NCBI RefSeq assembly: GCF_963169125.1
Contig: NC_084794.1
Location: forward strand, 227,847,409 to 227,911,408
Reading direction: 5' to 3'
Source: Humulus lupulus
Taxonomy: Eukaryota; Streptophyta; Magnoliopsida; Rosales; Cannabaceae
DNA length: 64,000 nucleotides
The number at the start of each line of letters is the position of its first letter. Positions within the stretch are counted from its first letter, which is position 1. Both the position numbers and the translations under genes were made by a program. Under the pieces are notes generated by a model. The model made no database searches and had not been told where the DNA came from. It saw only the letters and a list, made by a program, of their open reading frames with translations. Shown piece by piece: positions 1 through 12,452 of this stretch.

Positions 1-1776
1 CTATCAAATAAATAAAAAATGAGATTAAATGAGAAAATAGATAGAGTATTTGAGAACAATTTTAGAGTGACACATCATCTCCTTAAACAAATTAAATTAA
101 AGAAGAAAATAGATAGAGTGATTTGAAGAGTTTTTAGAGTGTCACATCATCTCCTTGGTGCCCTCTTATATATATATATATTAATACATTTGGGAAATAA
201 ACTTTTCTCTCTTGAATCATGATGCTAGTAGATTATTGCTTCTAAATTTTCAAACATAAAAACTCGAATAATGAAAATTGTTGAAAATAATTTATAATAT
301 TATTACAATAAAAAAATTAAGTTAATAAAATTATAAATTAAAATAATATATAAGATTTAATTAAATTAAATTTAACAATTTCTTTTATTAAAGTAATTTT
401 ATATTTTTGTCAAAAAAAAAATTAATATAAAGATCTAGACAATGAAATTACCTAAGTTTTTGCACGTGTGATATATAAATAACAAAGCTTTTGTAGTTTC
501 ACCACTGGGCTAGATCCCTATATTATAAACATTATACTTATATATCATATATTATATAATATACCTTAGTGATGTATTTTTTTTTTAATATATATTACTT
601 TAATAAAAAATTAAAGTTGTTAAATTAAATTTTATTAAAATCTAGTTTATTTTTTAATTTTTCAATTTTTATTATTTTAAAAAAAATAATATTTTAAATT
701 ATGTTCAACAATTTTCATTCTTCTAGGGGGAATTTACAAAATACACTTAATTTTGCTAAAAAATTACATTTTTAGGGATTGACAGTTTTTTTTCTTTCAA
801 TATTACGATTTTAAGAAAAATTTACATTTTTACGGTTTTGCTTGTTTTTCGTCTTTTGTATTGTTTTTTAGTCATTTAGGTTTATATATAATTGTTTTCA
901 TGTTTTTTTAGTTGTTTAAATTTATGAATAGTTGTTGTGTTGCTGTGTTGATGTCTAATTGATGTTTAGTTATTTTCTGATATATTTTGATTTTTTAAAA
1001 AATTTGTTAGTATGCAATGGGTTGACTTCTAGTTGTTGTCAAATTATTGTTTTCTTAGTTATTTTTTAATGTGTTAGTATGCAGTGAGCTGATGTCTAAT
1101 TGTTATCCAATTGTTATTTTTAGTTACTTTTTTGACACTGTATTTTTATAAATAAAAACTTTGAAAATCGAATCGACCTTAAAATAGTAAAAAAACAACA
1201 AAAAGTTATATTTATAAAAAAAAAAAACCCATTCATTAGGCGGGGAGGTATTTTTCCAAACAAAATATTTGGGGGCAAAAGTCATAAAAGTGTCATAGTT
1301 CAGGGGAGAGGGAAGTTATGTTGATTTTTCACATTAAATATTTTGGACGGAATGTAATAGAATGGAGTATTTTCAATAGTTTTCATAGCTTAGGGTTATT
1401 TTATCCAAGCAAAAAAATTCGAATAATATAATATATATATATATATATGTTAGGGAATATATCATTGTCATATCTTGTTGTTTTCCTAGTATTAACATAG
1501 TAAAATGTTGTTTAATTAATACCATTTTATTACTTATTGTTTTTCTTAATATCAACTTAGTACCTTATTATTTTAGCTAATAACATTTTAATATCCTTTT
1601 TATGATATATCAATTCAAGACTGTGCATTTCTATCAATTTGGTAAAAAAAAAATTATTATCATCAAAATGACCCTAATTTATTTTATTAAAATTCTTTGT
1701 AGAATTAAACTATATATATAAAACAATATATAGTAGTAATTAAATAATAGGTAACTAAATATTAATATATATATAT
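1..1776. other. AT-rich spacer, no gene seen
   Basis: Very AT-rich DNA with A/T homopolymers and TA dinucleotide runs. No reading frame here resembles a known protein. The first 170 bases hold a direct repeat listed separately. I see no promoter, RNA gene or complete element in the rest. Confidence 0.6.
31..170. repeat. Direct repeat, possible MITE end
   Basis: A segment of about 54 bp containing AAAATAGATAGAGT and ending ACACATCATCTCCTT or TCACATCATCTCCTT occurs twice, with the first motif at 34 and 106 (72-bp spacing). The second copy runs into TGGTGCCCTCTTA. That ending looks like the terminus of a small non-autonomous DNA transposon whose other end is outside the window, but this is inference. 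Confidence 0.35.
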
Positions 1777-2181
1777 GGGTGCACTCTTAATGGTTACTAC
1801 CCATGGATGGTTACTTTAATATTAACTATTAGATTAAGATCAATGGTCCATATTTATAGTTGTTAATTAATATTTCTAAAAATAAATTTTGATTTTTTCA
1901 AATTTTTGGAAGGGTTACATGATGAAAAACATGTATTTATTATGAAAATATAATATTGTAAATTTTTTATTTTTTAAATGCATGTCAATTTCTAAATATA
2001 GCTAGTGTCTCTCATTGGTTGGAAACAACATTAATTACGGCAAAAAAATATATCTAAATTTGAAGTTAATGTAGAAAAAAATATTTACCTATTGGTGACT
2101 TGCTATACCAAGTCACTATGTTGCCATACCATCATAATTATTAGTACCCATCTATGGGTAGTAATCATTGAGAAGTCTTCC
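1777..2181. mobile_element. MITE-like element with about 40-bp terminal inverted repeats
   Basis: The left end (1777-1817) and the reverse complement of the right end (2141-2181) align over about 40 bp. They share a core resembling TTACTACCCAT followed by A/G-GATGG. The inside is AT-rich and non-coding, and total length is 405 bp. Both flanks are TA-dinucleotide tracts, so a target duplication cannot be read and the superfamily is not clear. The inverted ends, small size and lack of coding fit a MITE. Confidence 0.6.
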
Positions 2182-2408
2182 ATATATATATATATATATA
2201 TTTGTTTGTTTTGATATTAGGTAGCTTTCCAATTTAAAATTCAAGATTTTATTCTATTAATAAAATTAGGGGTGTTTATCAAATCCAATCATTATTATGT
2301 TCATATTCTTTCTCATAAAATATTATATTTCACCAAAAATACAGGTAAATTAATGGTTAAGTCACCAAATATATAAATGCATAAAAATAAATTATTATTT
2401 TTTATCAT
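2182..2408. other. AT-rich spacer before TAT1
   Basis: A TA-dinucleotide run followed by AT-rich non-coding DNA up to the TAT1 5' LTR. The last five bases, ATCAT (2404-2408), would be the left target duplication of TAT1. The right copy is not identifiable. Confidence 0.5.
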
Positions 2409-3131
2409 TGTTACACCCAAATTTCGAGATTAAGTAAACAACCTCGAAATATAGGCTTGTAAAGGCATGGACTCGAAATAAATGAATTTCCACATTATAC
2501 TTGTGCAAATTATCATGGAATGTCATAGCCACGTCATCAGCTTGCGAGCATAACTAGTAAGCTCGTAGGCAATCGTCTTCCCCAGGAAATGAGCTCGACA
2601 TACTCATCTAGTACTGAGGTGTTGACAACTAGAATGATGAGCTCAAGGCTAGGAATGATCTCAAAAGCGCGTTGAAGCAATGTTCAAGCTCGATGACTTG
2701 TTTACCACACGAAAAAGTTGTTAGGAAATCCCTACTCCTTTGGGATTAGTTAAGGTTGTGTGTCAAATCCATAATTTAATGGGATCTTTATTTAAATAAT
2801 GCATTTAAAGTTGTATTATTATTATTCAAATATTTTATTTAAATTTGAATATATGTTGTAACTTTCCTAAATTAGGGGGAATATATTCTTGTAACCAGGC
2901 CTAGAAATAGCATGTATCTAGTCATTTGTACTAAGGCACAATTTGGTACTAGGAAAGACTCTGCAAAATTGCTTTCACTTGAAGCTGTCGCACAAAGTTC
3001 ATAATAAAAGTTACTCATCGACGTAGACAGATTTTAACTGTTGAGCCACGTTAAAAATCTGTCTTTTCTTTTCTTCCTAATTAATTGTTTATTGCTCTAC
3101 ATAATTAAGATGACAAAAAATGGTGTCAATA
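2409..3131 (+). repeat. TAT1 5' LTR
   Basis: Starts TGTTACACCC and ends near GGTGTCAATA, where CA has decayed to TA. It aligns in reverse complement with the TAT3 3' LTR (54739-55533), which also starts TGTTACACCC in sense and ends CGTCAACA. The next bases, GTGCTTTCATTGAGAG, are the leader and primer region. The leader continues as C ATTAAG at 28820, matching the start of the TAT3 leader at the window edge. Confidence 0.75.
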
Positions 3132-5057
3132 GTTTAGTGCTTTCATTGAGAGTGTAACATCCTCCTAATCCAGGACTGTTACACTGTGTACTTTAAATAG
3201 TGTCAGACTTGTTAATCAATTCATTTGGTTATAAACGTGTAACTAAGGTTAATGTCAAGGGTTAGGGTTAAAATTTTTGGTCAAGGAACATTGACTTTTT
3301 ATTTAAAATTTTAATACATACAAGGGATCCCAAAATATTACAAACAGATGTTTATAAATGTATATACAAATCAAAAGTTACAACCAGTAGGCCTAGGCAG
3401 CAAAATAAGTGATACAACCCTAGTTCCTCTGAGATATCCTCGGTCGTAGTGGATGAGCAGCCACTTATGTTCACGCCACCACTGAAGATCTCCAACTCAT
3501 GGCTGGTCTAGCTTTCCTTTCTCCTTACCTGCACAACTTAGCACCCGTGAGCCAAGGCTCAGCAAGAAAACTTAAACGTGTGCATGAACAGTAAGTATAG
3601 ATTCAAGATACATATCTAGCATGCCTAGTAGTAATAACCTACTCATGCATGCATCCAATTACAAATAAATGATCATTGGATCATTCCAGGGCTCGCCGAC
3701 CTGAATAGATGACCATAGAGTCAACTCGGGGCCCTATGCCCTAGCTATGTGACTATAGAGTCACCTGGGGTCCTTCCCTTAGCTTTGAGTAACTAGCCAT
3801 AGAGCTAGTCAAACACTTTGTTTTCTAGCGACCATAAGGTCGCCCAATGTAATAGTACATCCCTATTTGGGCCTAAGCCCCTCGACCAGCGGGCAGCGTG
3901 CTATTGCTTCCTTTGACTAATAAGTCAAGGTCTTAACCAAATATTCAGATAACTAGACAAACAGATACATATGTAGATAAGCGTACTTTAGACAATACAA
4001 GTATGCATACATATTAATCATATATCCCAGTTAATTAAATAGAACCATAGTAATAACCTGTTAGGGTTTTATGCCCTAATTAAAACCCAATTTCTTTATA
4101 ATCTCATTGATTATCAATAAAAGAATAGAAATCATTTTTTGACTTGGTCAATCAATTTGCTCAAATGTTTTATTTTCATGATTATTTGTTTAATATAATC
4201 TCTTATTAAATCCCGAGCATATAATTAATCGTATTTATAGTGACGAAATCACAGTGGAATATAAATATGATTATATGTTCAAAATAAGTTAGTCCTAAGA
4301 TTAGTCAGTGCACAAGATTTATACTGACTTGCTAATCTATGATATGATCTAGTTACACATTGTAGTGTTATGTTTTTTCTAGAACATTAGCAAAATAGAT
4401 AAAATCGGATGTATTTATTACATCGGACTGGACCGATATTGACAGTTGATAGGATAAGTAAACATACCGTTTTTATCTATTCTACTCATATCATATAGTA
4501 GACCATAGGTCAATTCAATCTCAAATTTGGTGGTTAGTATTCTAACTAATTGTATTATTTGAGTTCTTGGACTTGTTCATTACCAGCTTACCCTACGGAC
4601 TAGCCCATACTTACATCTTAGGAACTCGGTAATATAATTGAGTGGGAGTGTTAATCATAGATATGAACATCTATAGTTTCTGATGAAGAAGTGAAACGAT
4701 GGTTTCCTTTTAGTTTGGTTCAAGGTGTTAAATGATAGAGATCCCATTTCAGTAATTAATATTAGTTTACTGAATTATTATTTATAAGGAACTAAGTGTT
4801 TTGAGGATAAAATACAATGAGTGGTAAAATAGTATTTTAGTCCCATCTCATTGTAGACTGTCTATAGAGGATTGAGTGACAATTATGGTTGTAACAATGG
4901 ATAATTAATAATGTATCTATATTGCTTATAGAGCATTCTATGAATTCAAGAGTGTGATTTTGAGTCTTTAGTGGAGTCACGAGGAATTAATAAGTTAGTA
5001 AATTTATTTGTTATATTTATGATAACTTATTGGAGCTTGATTTCATAGGCCCATGGT

Positions 5058-7310
5058 TGTAACGACCCAAAATCACTAATATGGCTTAAGGGCCTTGATT
5101 AGTGTGCCGGGAGGGCATAATTGGTTTATGTGTGAATTTATTGATTTAATGCATGACTACATGATAAGCATGCTTGCATGATTATATGAATATAAATGTG
5201 ATTAAATGTTATACTTGTGAGAACCACATTATTATGTGGGTAAATCTGCAGCGGGCGACTTGAGGCGATCCTAGGGTGCTAGATAGCGGGAAAGTCACAA
5301 CGGGGCTTAATGCTTGACTTTGGACAAGTCAAAGGGTATTTTCAGGTATCGGGTGGTTATTTAGATTACTGGGTTATGAAAATAAATAATTCGAGATATA
5401 TTTGAGGTTGGAAGTCTAGGTGGGAATATTGGGGAATTTTACCATTTTGCCCTCGGGGATGTTTCCGGTACCCCGAGCTTTGGGATTAGCTTAATTGCCT
5501 AAGGATAGACTTAAGAAGTTGTAGGAAAATGGTAGAACAAAATAAGACTGACTCTTTTTCTCAGCCATTTTCTCTCTCTTCTCTCTCAAGGAAAAACACT
5601 AAAATTTTTAGAGGAATTCAGCTGAAATTCAGTGGATTGAAGGAGTGATTTAGAGGCTTAGCTCAAGAATCATCGAGGAAATTTAATCAGTACTAAGGTA
5701 AGCATTGAATTCCTTTCTTTTTGGTTAGAAATTCTGAGTTATGGCTGAGTAGTGAGATAGTTGTGATTTTGATGTTAAGGGCATAATTAAGGTGGAAAAG
5801 CTTGGGAATTGACTTGGATTCTCCTTAGAGAAGTGGTTCTGCAGCTGAGGTAAGCTCTAATCTAAGGTTTAATGGCTGAGTTATAGTGTTTTCATGGCTT
5901 GGTTTGGTATTCGTAAGTTAGAAAGTTTCAGTAATTGAAATGGGTTTTTGATGGGTTTCTAGCCTAGGTTTCAGCTGGGTTGTGTTGTTGGAATCTTGTG
6001 GGAAGTTTTTGGATAATAGAGTTGTGGATTTGGGGTAGTTTTGAGTGTGTTTGCATGAGGTTTGAGAGTTAAAAATGGAGGTTTTTCTAGGTTCGAAGGG
6101 GTCGGGCCGCGGCATAGTTCTTGGTGAGCCGCGACCCTTCAAAGCTGATGTGTGCTGAGGAAGGAGGGCGGGCTGCGGCCCTTAGCTGTTTTTGGGCATT
6201 GGGAAGTCTCTGGTTGGGGCCATGCCACGGCATGGGTGGCTAATGCCGCGACCCTTAAGGGATTTTGGGATTTTGAGATTCTAGGCTTGGGAATTTAACC
6301 TAGGGTGCTCGAGATTGAATCTTTTACTATGTTTGGTGAAGTTCAATGTTCCGGAGACTAGAACTTTGTCTAGAAGCTCATTTAAGATGGTTGATGGTAT
6401 CCTTTATCTTGGTTGTGACTAGGTGCTAAGCTAGGGCCCGGGGATCGGATCGCGCTCAAGGAGCATCGCTCGTAACTAGTTCACTTGGAAGCCAAAGGTA
6501 AGAAAACTGCACCTGGTTGTGTATTTGTAATGGGACTAAGGGTTCCCTGATATGTATGCATTGAAAAGGATGGTATTATGCCATGTAAATAGTAAACCAA
6601 CGGCCTAAGAGTGCCAAAGGTTACACTTGCGCACAGGGCGCAACTCGGCCACTGGTAGCCAAGGACAGCTTATTATGCATTGAGCTTGGTTTAAGCGGGC
6701 TGGAGTCAGTGGGGTAAACAGAGGGTACGGCCTAAGTTATCGGCCCTAGTTATTATGTGATTTGACTGTTATTAATGATTGGTTGCATCTTTGATTCTGA
6801 TTACATGCTACGTGATTGATGTGGAATGTTAAGTGGTTAATCATGCTTGATGAATTGTTATCTTTATATGAATGTTGAGATGTGTAATATGTTTTCTTGC
6901 TGGGTCTTGGCTCATGGGTGCTACGTGGTGCAGGTAAAGGCAAGGGTAAACTTGATCAGCCCTTACTTGGAGAGCTCTGCGAGCGGAATGTACATGACCA
7001 GTTGCTCAGCTATCACGGTTGAGAGGATAACAGGAACAGAAAAGCTATAAATGTCTGTGTTTGCCTTAGACTGGTTGATGGTAGTCTGTATTTTGGAAAT
7101 TTTGTAAACTAACCTTTAAACACTGTTTCTTTTTGGGATCCCATATGTAAATATATTTAAATATATAAAATGTATCTTTTGAGACCAAAACCACTTTAAC
7201 CCTAGCACATTTATTGTTTAGTGACACGTTTTGACTAAATGACTTGATTAGCAAGTCCTGCACCTTTATAAGTACACAATGTAGCGGTCTTGGCTAACCA
7301 GGGCGTTACA
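5058..7310 (+). mobile_element. Solo LTR B (Ty3/gypsy type) inside the Copia-F 5' LTR
   Basis: A 2253-bp segment starting TGTAACGACCC and ending GGGCGTTACA, with target duplication ATGGT (5053-5057 and 7311-7315). The uninterrupted site is seen in the 3' LTR near 26390. It has no coding and no internal domain. Short imperfect inverted ends (TGTAAC/GTTACA) fit a gypsy LTR, perhaps of a chromovirus such as Tekay, but the lineage is inference. It is the family of solo LTR A. Confidence 0.85.
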
Positions 7311-7731
7311 ATGGTCCCCACTGTACCTTAGATAAAATCATCTAGATAGTCTCAATTAATTTATTTAGTTATCAATTAGAATTATAAAAGTTGACCAGGT
7401 CAATTTCGGATAGTTTCACAGAGTTATGTAATTTAGAGAAGAAAAGAGAAATTATGGTAGATTTTTTAATTAAGATAAATTGGTATCTAAATTAATAAAT
7501 AAGTTTAAATCAATGTTCAAATTATAAATAATTAATTTGATAAAGGATTTAAATAATTATTTAATTAATTAAATCAATAGAAAATAATACATGCCTTGAT
7601 TTTAAGTCCAACGAGCTTATAATTAAATGAAAATTTTCACGGGCCTAAAGCCCATGATAATTTCGACCTAGGGCTGTTAATTGGCTAATATTTTATTGCA
7701 TTTTTAGTTAAATAAATGACCTAATTGAGTC

Positions 7732-7740
7732 TATAAAAGG
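7732..7740 (+). promoter_or_regulatory. TATA box of the Copia-F 5' LTR
   Basis: TATAAAAGG within the context AATTGAGTC-TATAAAA. The same context gives a TATA box in the Copia-R 5' LTR (minus, 22201-22208), while the Copia-F 3' LTR has TGTAAAATG (near 26796), a decayed copy. Confidence 0.55.
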
Positions 7741-8162
7741 AATGTTAAGTGAGAGTTGAAAACATAAGTCAAAACACAAGTTTCTGATAGGTTTTAGATT
7801 CTCTCTAAACATAAGTCCTTTTCTAAGCCTTATTGTTCTTTTCTCTTCTTCTCTCTGATTCTATCTCATGTGTTGAGAATTGCCCACTCTAGTCTAGGTG
7901 ATTCTAAGGATACTTTGGAAGGCTGTTAAGAAAATTGAAGATCAGTTCAATTTCTTGGTAATACTCTGCAACAGAAAGGATACAAGGGATAAAGAAACTG
8001 AAGGAATGACTCTATTATTTCGCTGCGTATAATGTAAGTATTCTTATCATTATTTCTCTTTGAACTCAATTTTAGAAACATGTTCTAGGTTGTCTCATAT
8101 TAACTTGTTTAATATTAGATCTACATGAAAATAAATAAAGATCATGTATAAGTTTCCCAACA

Positions 8163-8177
8163 ACTGGCCTCAGGACC
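8163..8177 (+). other. Copia-F primer binding site
   Basis: ACTGGCCTCAGGACC directly follows the 5' LTR. The Copia-R copy reads TGGCCTCAGAGC at the same place. This is two bases from the initiator-Met type site TGGTATCAGAGC, so a tRNA-Met primer is likely but the match is not exact. Confidence 0.55.
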
Positions 8178-10578
8178 TTTGGTAATATTTATTTTCATGC
8201 ACAAACATGTTAAAAATTAAATTATTTGATGTGTTGAGTAATTGGATAAATTTCATGATTTTATGAACCATATTGAATTCTATGTGATTATTAGCAATTT
8301 TTAGGTTATTTTGTTGTGTTTTCTATGCAATTAATTTTTATATATGCTTTATTTTGTGTAAAACATGGTAAAAATTAATTAGAAAATGGTTTTTGTTTGA
8401 AAAATTGCACAAAAGTTATTTTTAGAAAATTTTGGCCTGGCTGCCCATGCATGCGCGCACCCGTGCTTTTACCTTGCCACCCGCGCGTGCACCAGCATGC
8501 ACCAACTCCCCTGCGCGCGCGCACTCCCAGCTGCAGCCACGATGAATAGTACCCATCACGGGTACTGTTCATCACAATTTTTTTTAATTTTTCAAAAAAA
8601 TGAAAAATATGAATTGATTATTTATAATCAAAGCCAAAAATATCATATTTATTTTATCATTTCGAATTGTTTATTAGAATAAGATATTTTTGTTGGTTGA
8701 GATTTAAATAATTAGATATTTTCTACAAAGATTCAAATTCAAATTTAAAAATAACTAACAACTTAATTTTAAATATTTTAATATATTAAAATATTAGAAT
8801 TAAGATATCATATATTTAAGATATTTTCTTTTAAATACTTATTAAATCTTTATTTGAAAATATAAATATCTGTTTATTCTATAGTTTTTAATATTTAAAT
8901 TACTTGAAATTTAAAATTTGTTAGTTAGATATTTTCATGGATATTTGAATTTGTTTAAGTGTTTTGAGATATTTTAGGGTTGTTATAACTATAAACATAT
9001 ATATATATATATTAAAATGATTAAAATATTAGATAATAGTTGTAACAACATAAGATAATTCTTGAAAAACAGTTAAGATATTGATTTTAAAGTTTAAAAT
9101 TGGTTAAATTTTGAAAAATATCATTTTTTTCAACTAATTCATAAAATATTTTTTTTAATAAATGGGATTTAAATTAACTATGGTTAATTGTTGATAAATC
9201 CTATTTAAATTAAATTAATATTTTTCAGATTAACCTAAAACCAAGTTGATTGTTGATGAATTTCATTTAAATTGACTTATTTTTGTAAAAATTTAATTAA
9301 TTCAAATTTTTTTGATAAATTCTAGATAATTAATTGTGATTTTTTGCAAATGAAATAAATTGTGGTATTTTTTGCATAAATTCATAGGCTTGCTCATATA
9401 GTAACATGACTAGGCTCATCCAAATATAACATCTCTGTTTACACTATATGTGGTATTTTTGCAATTGGGCTTAGATGCATATAGTGACCCATATGTTTGA
9501 TAGATATATGGTTTTTGCCAAATAAAATTTTCATAAAATGACAGATTTTATTTGGGCCCATTATAAAATTTAAAGTTTAAATTCCTCTCTTGCGGGTGGT
9601 TCCACTTATGAATGCCCATTTGTTTTGCATGACTATAGTGGGCCTAACAAATTAATAAAACGAATGTTTAAATTCCTGTCTTTTGGACCTTGTATGGAAG
9701 TATGGGGGCCTTTGTAGTGGGAACGACATACTAGACCCAACCCTCCTCCATACAAGCCCAATTGTTAAGGCTCATTTACCTGAGTTGGACTTAATTGCAT
9801 AGGTTCATTATATTAGTTAAACCTAAATATTGATTAGCAACAAATTAATTCTAAATTAATTGAATTTGTTTTAATGTGACACTTTAGAATTAATAGGAAA
9901 TTATAGGACTTTGGTTTTAAAAATTTAATTTTTTCAATTTTTTGAAGAACCATAGTCATTAATTTTAAAAAATATAATAATAAAAATACTATTTTTAATT
10001 TTATAATGAGCTTATTTTAATAATTATATTCAATCTCCATCGTTAGTTTAACAAGGTCTATAGCTTAATGGGGCCTCGAGACGCTTTGATTCGTCCCCCT
10101 ACGAAATGTGTTCATTAGTTATTTTGACAAGGTTAAATTTCAAAAGGTAGATAATTATAGGTCAAATTTTACAAGACTCACCCCTACGGTGACTACTAGG
10201 ACTAAATCTATGATTATCGAAGCCGTGGGTCTAGCTCATAAAATAAGAGATTTTGTTTTCTTATTTTGATCAAATAGTAAGTTGTTAATAATGGTGTCCA
10301 TTATTAAATAAGTTTACAACTTTATTTAACTAGTGGTATTTTTGACTCCCGCCAACTCGGACAAGGATATCATAGATTAGTTAAAAACCTAAAGAAATAG
10401 AGATATGATTATATTGGTATTTTTTCTCATATCTTACATATTTTTGGTATATGTTGTGCTATTTCTTGAAATTTGTGTGAATAGGATGTTATTGAGCAAA
10501 AGTGATTGATTTCTATTTTATTGACAATAAGTAGATTTAAGTATGGTTGTGTCTACTCCCATCCTTTCTTAACTTTCG
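8178..10578 (+). other. Copia-F leader, non-coding
   Basis: An AT-rich leader of about 2.4 kb between the primer site and gag with no supported gene. It holds a strong hairpin at 8541-8573. The Copia-R leader (19421-21751) is homologous. Confidence 0.6.
8541..8573 (+). repeat. Conserved leader hairpin of Copia-F
   Basis: GATGAATAGTACCC (8541-8554) pairs with GGGTACTGTTCATC (8560-8573) around a 5-base loop, with one mispair in 14. Copia-R has the same hairpin with a 2-base loop starting at 21420. Confidence 0.7.
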
Positions 10579-11160
10579 ATGGAAAAACTCACTGGAGAAA
10601 ACTTCCTTAAGTGGAAGCAGAACATCAACATAGTGTTGATTGGTGACAACTCCGAGTTTGTCATGACTGAGGAATCCCCAGAACAAGCACTGTCTCCGCA
10701 TGTTCGTGATAGCACCGTAAATGCTCGGATAACACCGTCTCCCCACGTACGTGATGGCACCATAAATGCTCGGATGGCATCGTGTCCGCACGTTAGTGAT
10801 CAACTCAACTATGGTCTGACGCAGCTCATTAACGAGCTTAAGATTTTTGAGCCTATCATGGGTGGATCTAGTAAGGGAGGAAAAAAATAAGACTATTGTT
10901 GTTGCTGCTGATCCAGCTAAGGCTGAAGCTAACCCAGCTTCGTCTTCGAAAGTTGGAAACAAGAGGAAAGATGGATATAACAACAACCCCAAGCCTTCAA
11001 AGGCTGCAAAGACAAGTGCACAACCAAATGCACAGACGCCTAAGGGGAAGAACAAGAAAAACAAGAAAGGTAAAGGTAAGTGTCTTCACTGCAAAGAGAA
11101 GGGGCATTGGAAACGAAATTGCCCAAAGTTTCTAGCAGCGAAAAACAAAGGTAATGATTA
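10579..11160 (+). pseudogene. gag: Copia-F gag pseudogene with repeat-replaced capsid
   Basis: Starts MEKLTGENFLKWKQN, the usual N-terminal part of copia Gag. After about 30 residues comes a tandem repeat of a 15-residue unit like PHVRDGTVNAR, about 2.6 copies (10693-10800). It is followed at once by LNYGLTQLINEL, normally near the end of the capsid domain. A frameshift at the A-run near 10885 moves coding to the next frame. A CCHC zinc knuckle, CLHCKEKGHWKRNC, lies near 11081-11120. Copia Gag normally has over 100 residues of capsid core where the repeat now sits, so this Gag likely cannot build a particle alone. Copia-R shares the change, so it predates both insertions. Confidence 0.75.
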
Positions 11161-11630
11161 TAGTTCATTTATCTTGGAAACATGTGTTTTAGAAAATGAT
11201 AAATTCGTTTGGATTATTGATTCTGGATATACCAACCATGGTTGTAACTCTTTATAGTTTCTTGAATCGTGGGAGGAAATGGACGAAGGCGACTTAAAGG
11301 TTAGAGTTGGGAACATAGTGTTCGTTGCAGTCCAAGCTAGAGGAAGAGCTCGTCTGAGGTTCGAAAATCAATTTTTAATCTTAAATGATGTATTTTTTAT
11401 TCTGGATTTTAGTAGAAATTTAATTTCAGTTTCCATGTTGCAATTAGAACAATTTGTTATGTCTTTCACAAGTTCTAATATATCTATTTCTTTCAATGGA
11501 TAACGATTGTGTATTGCATGTTTGGAAAACGAGCTTTATATTCTGTGACCTAACGAACCCCTCGCTCTTAACAATGATTTATTCAAAGTAGCTAAACCTA
11601 GGACCAATAAACGTCAAAAGATAGATAACG
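11161..11630 (+). pseudogene. Copia-F protease region, broken
   Basis: Encodes the retroviral-type aspartic protease that cuts Gag-Pol. The active-site region reads IIDSGYTNHGC near 11212, with D-S-G intact. An in-frame TAG follows at about 11257 and another stop near 11503, and the downstream FSRNLISVSML is typical of the copia PR-INT linker. It belongs to the same polyprotein as gag and INT, now interrupted. Confidence 0.7.
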
Positions 11631-11635
11631 ATAAT

Positions 11636-12440
11636 ATGACGTATTTATGGCACTTGATATTAGGTCACATTGGCTATGATAGGATTCAAAGACTTACAAA
11701 GGACAGGCATTTGAGGGAACTCACCTTAAGTGAATTACTTGTCTGTGAATCTTGTCTAGAAGGCAAACTGACCAAGCATCCATTCTCTGCAAAGGGTGAT
11801 AGGGCCAAAGAACCACTTGGACTTGTGCATTCAAATGTTTGTGGACCTTTGAATGTACAAGCCAGGGGTGGTTTTGAGTATTTCCTCACTTTCATTGATG
11901 ATTAATATAGATACTCATGTCTTTACCTAATGCATAGGAAAGCAGAAACATTTTCAAAGTTTTTGGAATTCCTAGCAATGGCTCTGAACCAATTAGGTAA
12001 AACGTTAAAGATCTTGTGATCTGATAGGGATGGATAATATTTGGATATGCAGTTCCAAGATCATTTAACTGAACATGAGATTTTATCACAACTTACTGCC
12101 CCAGGTACTTCGCAAAAAAATGGTGTAGCGGAACGCCGAAACAGAACTTTATTGGAAATGGGCAGATGCATGCTTAGTTACTCAACTTTACCAACTTCAT
12201 TCTGGGGACATGCAATTGAAACCACGAAAGACATTCTCAATGTTGTGTACTCTAAATCAATCCTCAAAACACCTTTAGAACGCTGGAATGGTCGTGAACC
12301 TAGTTTACCCCATTATAGAAATCTGGGGGTGTCTCGCCCACGTCCTGAGGAAAAAGGAGGGAAAGCTAAAACCACGAATAAAAGTTTGCATGTTTGTTGG
12401 CTATCCTAAAGGTACTCGGGGTGGAATTTTATATAGTCAT
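11636..12440 (+). pseudogene. Copia-F integrase, broken
   Basis: The zinc-binding start shows GHIGYDRIQRL and CESCLEGKL. The catalytic core shows FIDD (11895) followed by a stop, the degraded SDRDG region (12020) and NGVAERRNRTLLEM with the catalytic Glu (12120-12160). In-frame stops lie near 11903, 12017 and 12036. From about 12310 the reading frame is shifted within the segment before VCWLSKGTRG. Integrase inserts the DNA copy into the host genome; this one cannot work. Confidence 0.75.
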
Positions 12441-12452
12441 TAAGAAAAGAAA

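Larger units (their letters stand above)
4059..8162 (+). repeat. Copia-F 5' LTR, interrupted by solo LTR B
   Basis: Starts TGTTAGGGTTTTATG and ends GTTTCCCAACA. It matches the 3' LTR at 25397-27238 along its length once 5058-7315 is removed, leaving about 1.85 kb against 1842 bp. A TATA box lies at 7732. Confidence 0.85.

Noticed and set aside
10537..11064. 175-codon minus-strand frame across the Copia-F gag
   Set aside because: It is the reverse reading of the Gag repeats and Lys-rich linker, and no domain is recognisable.
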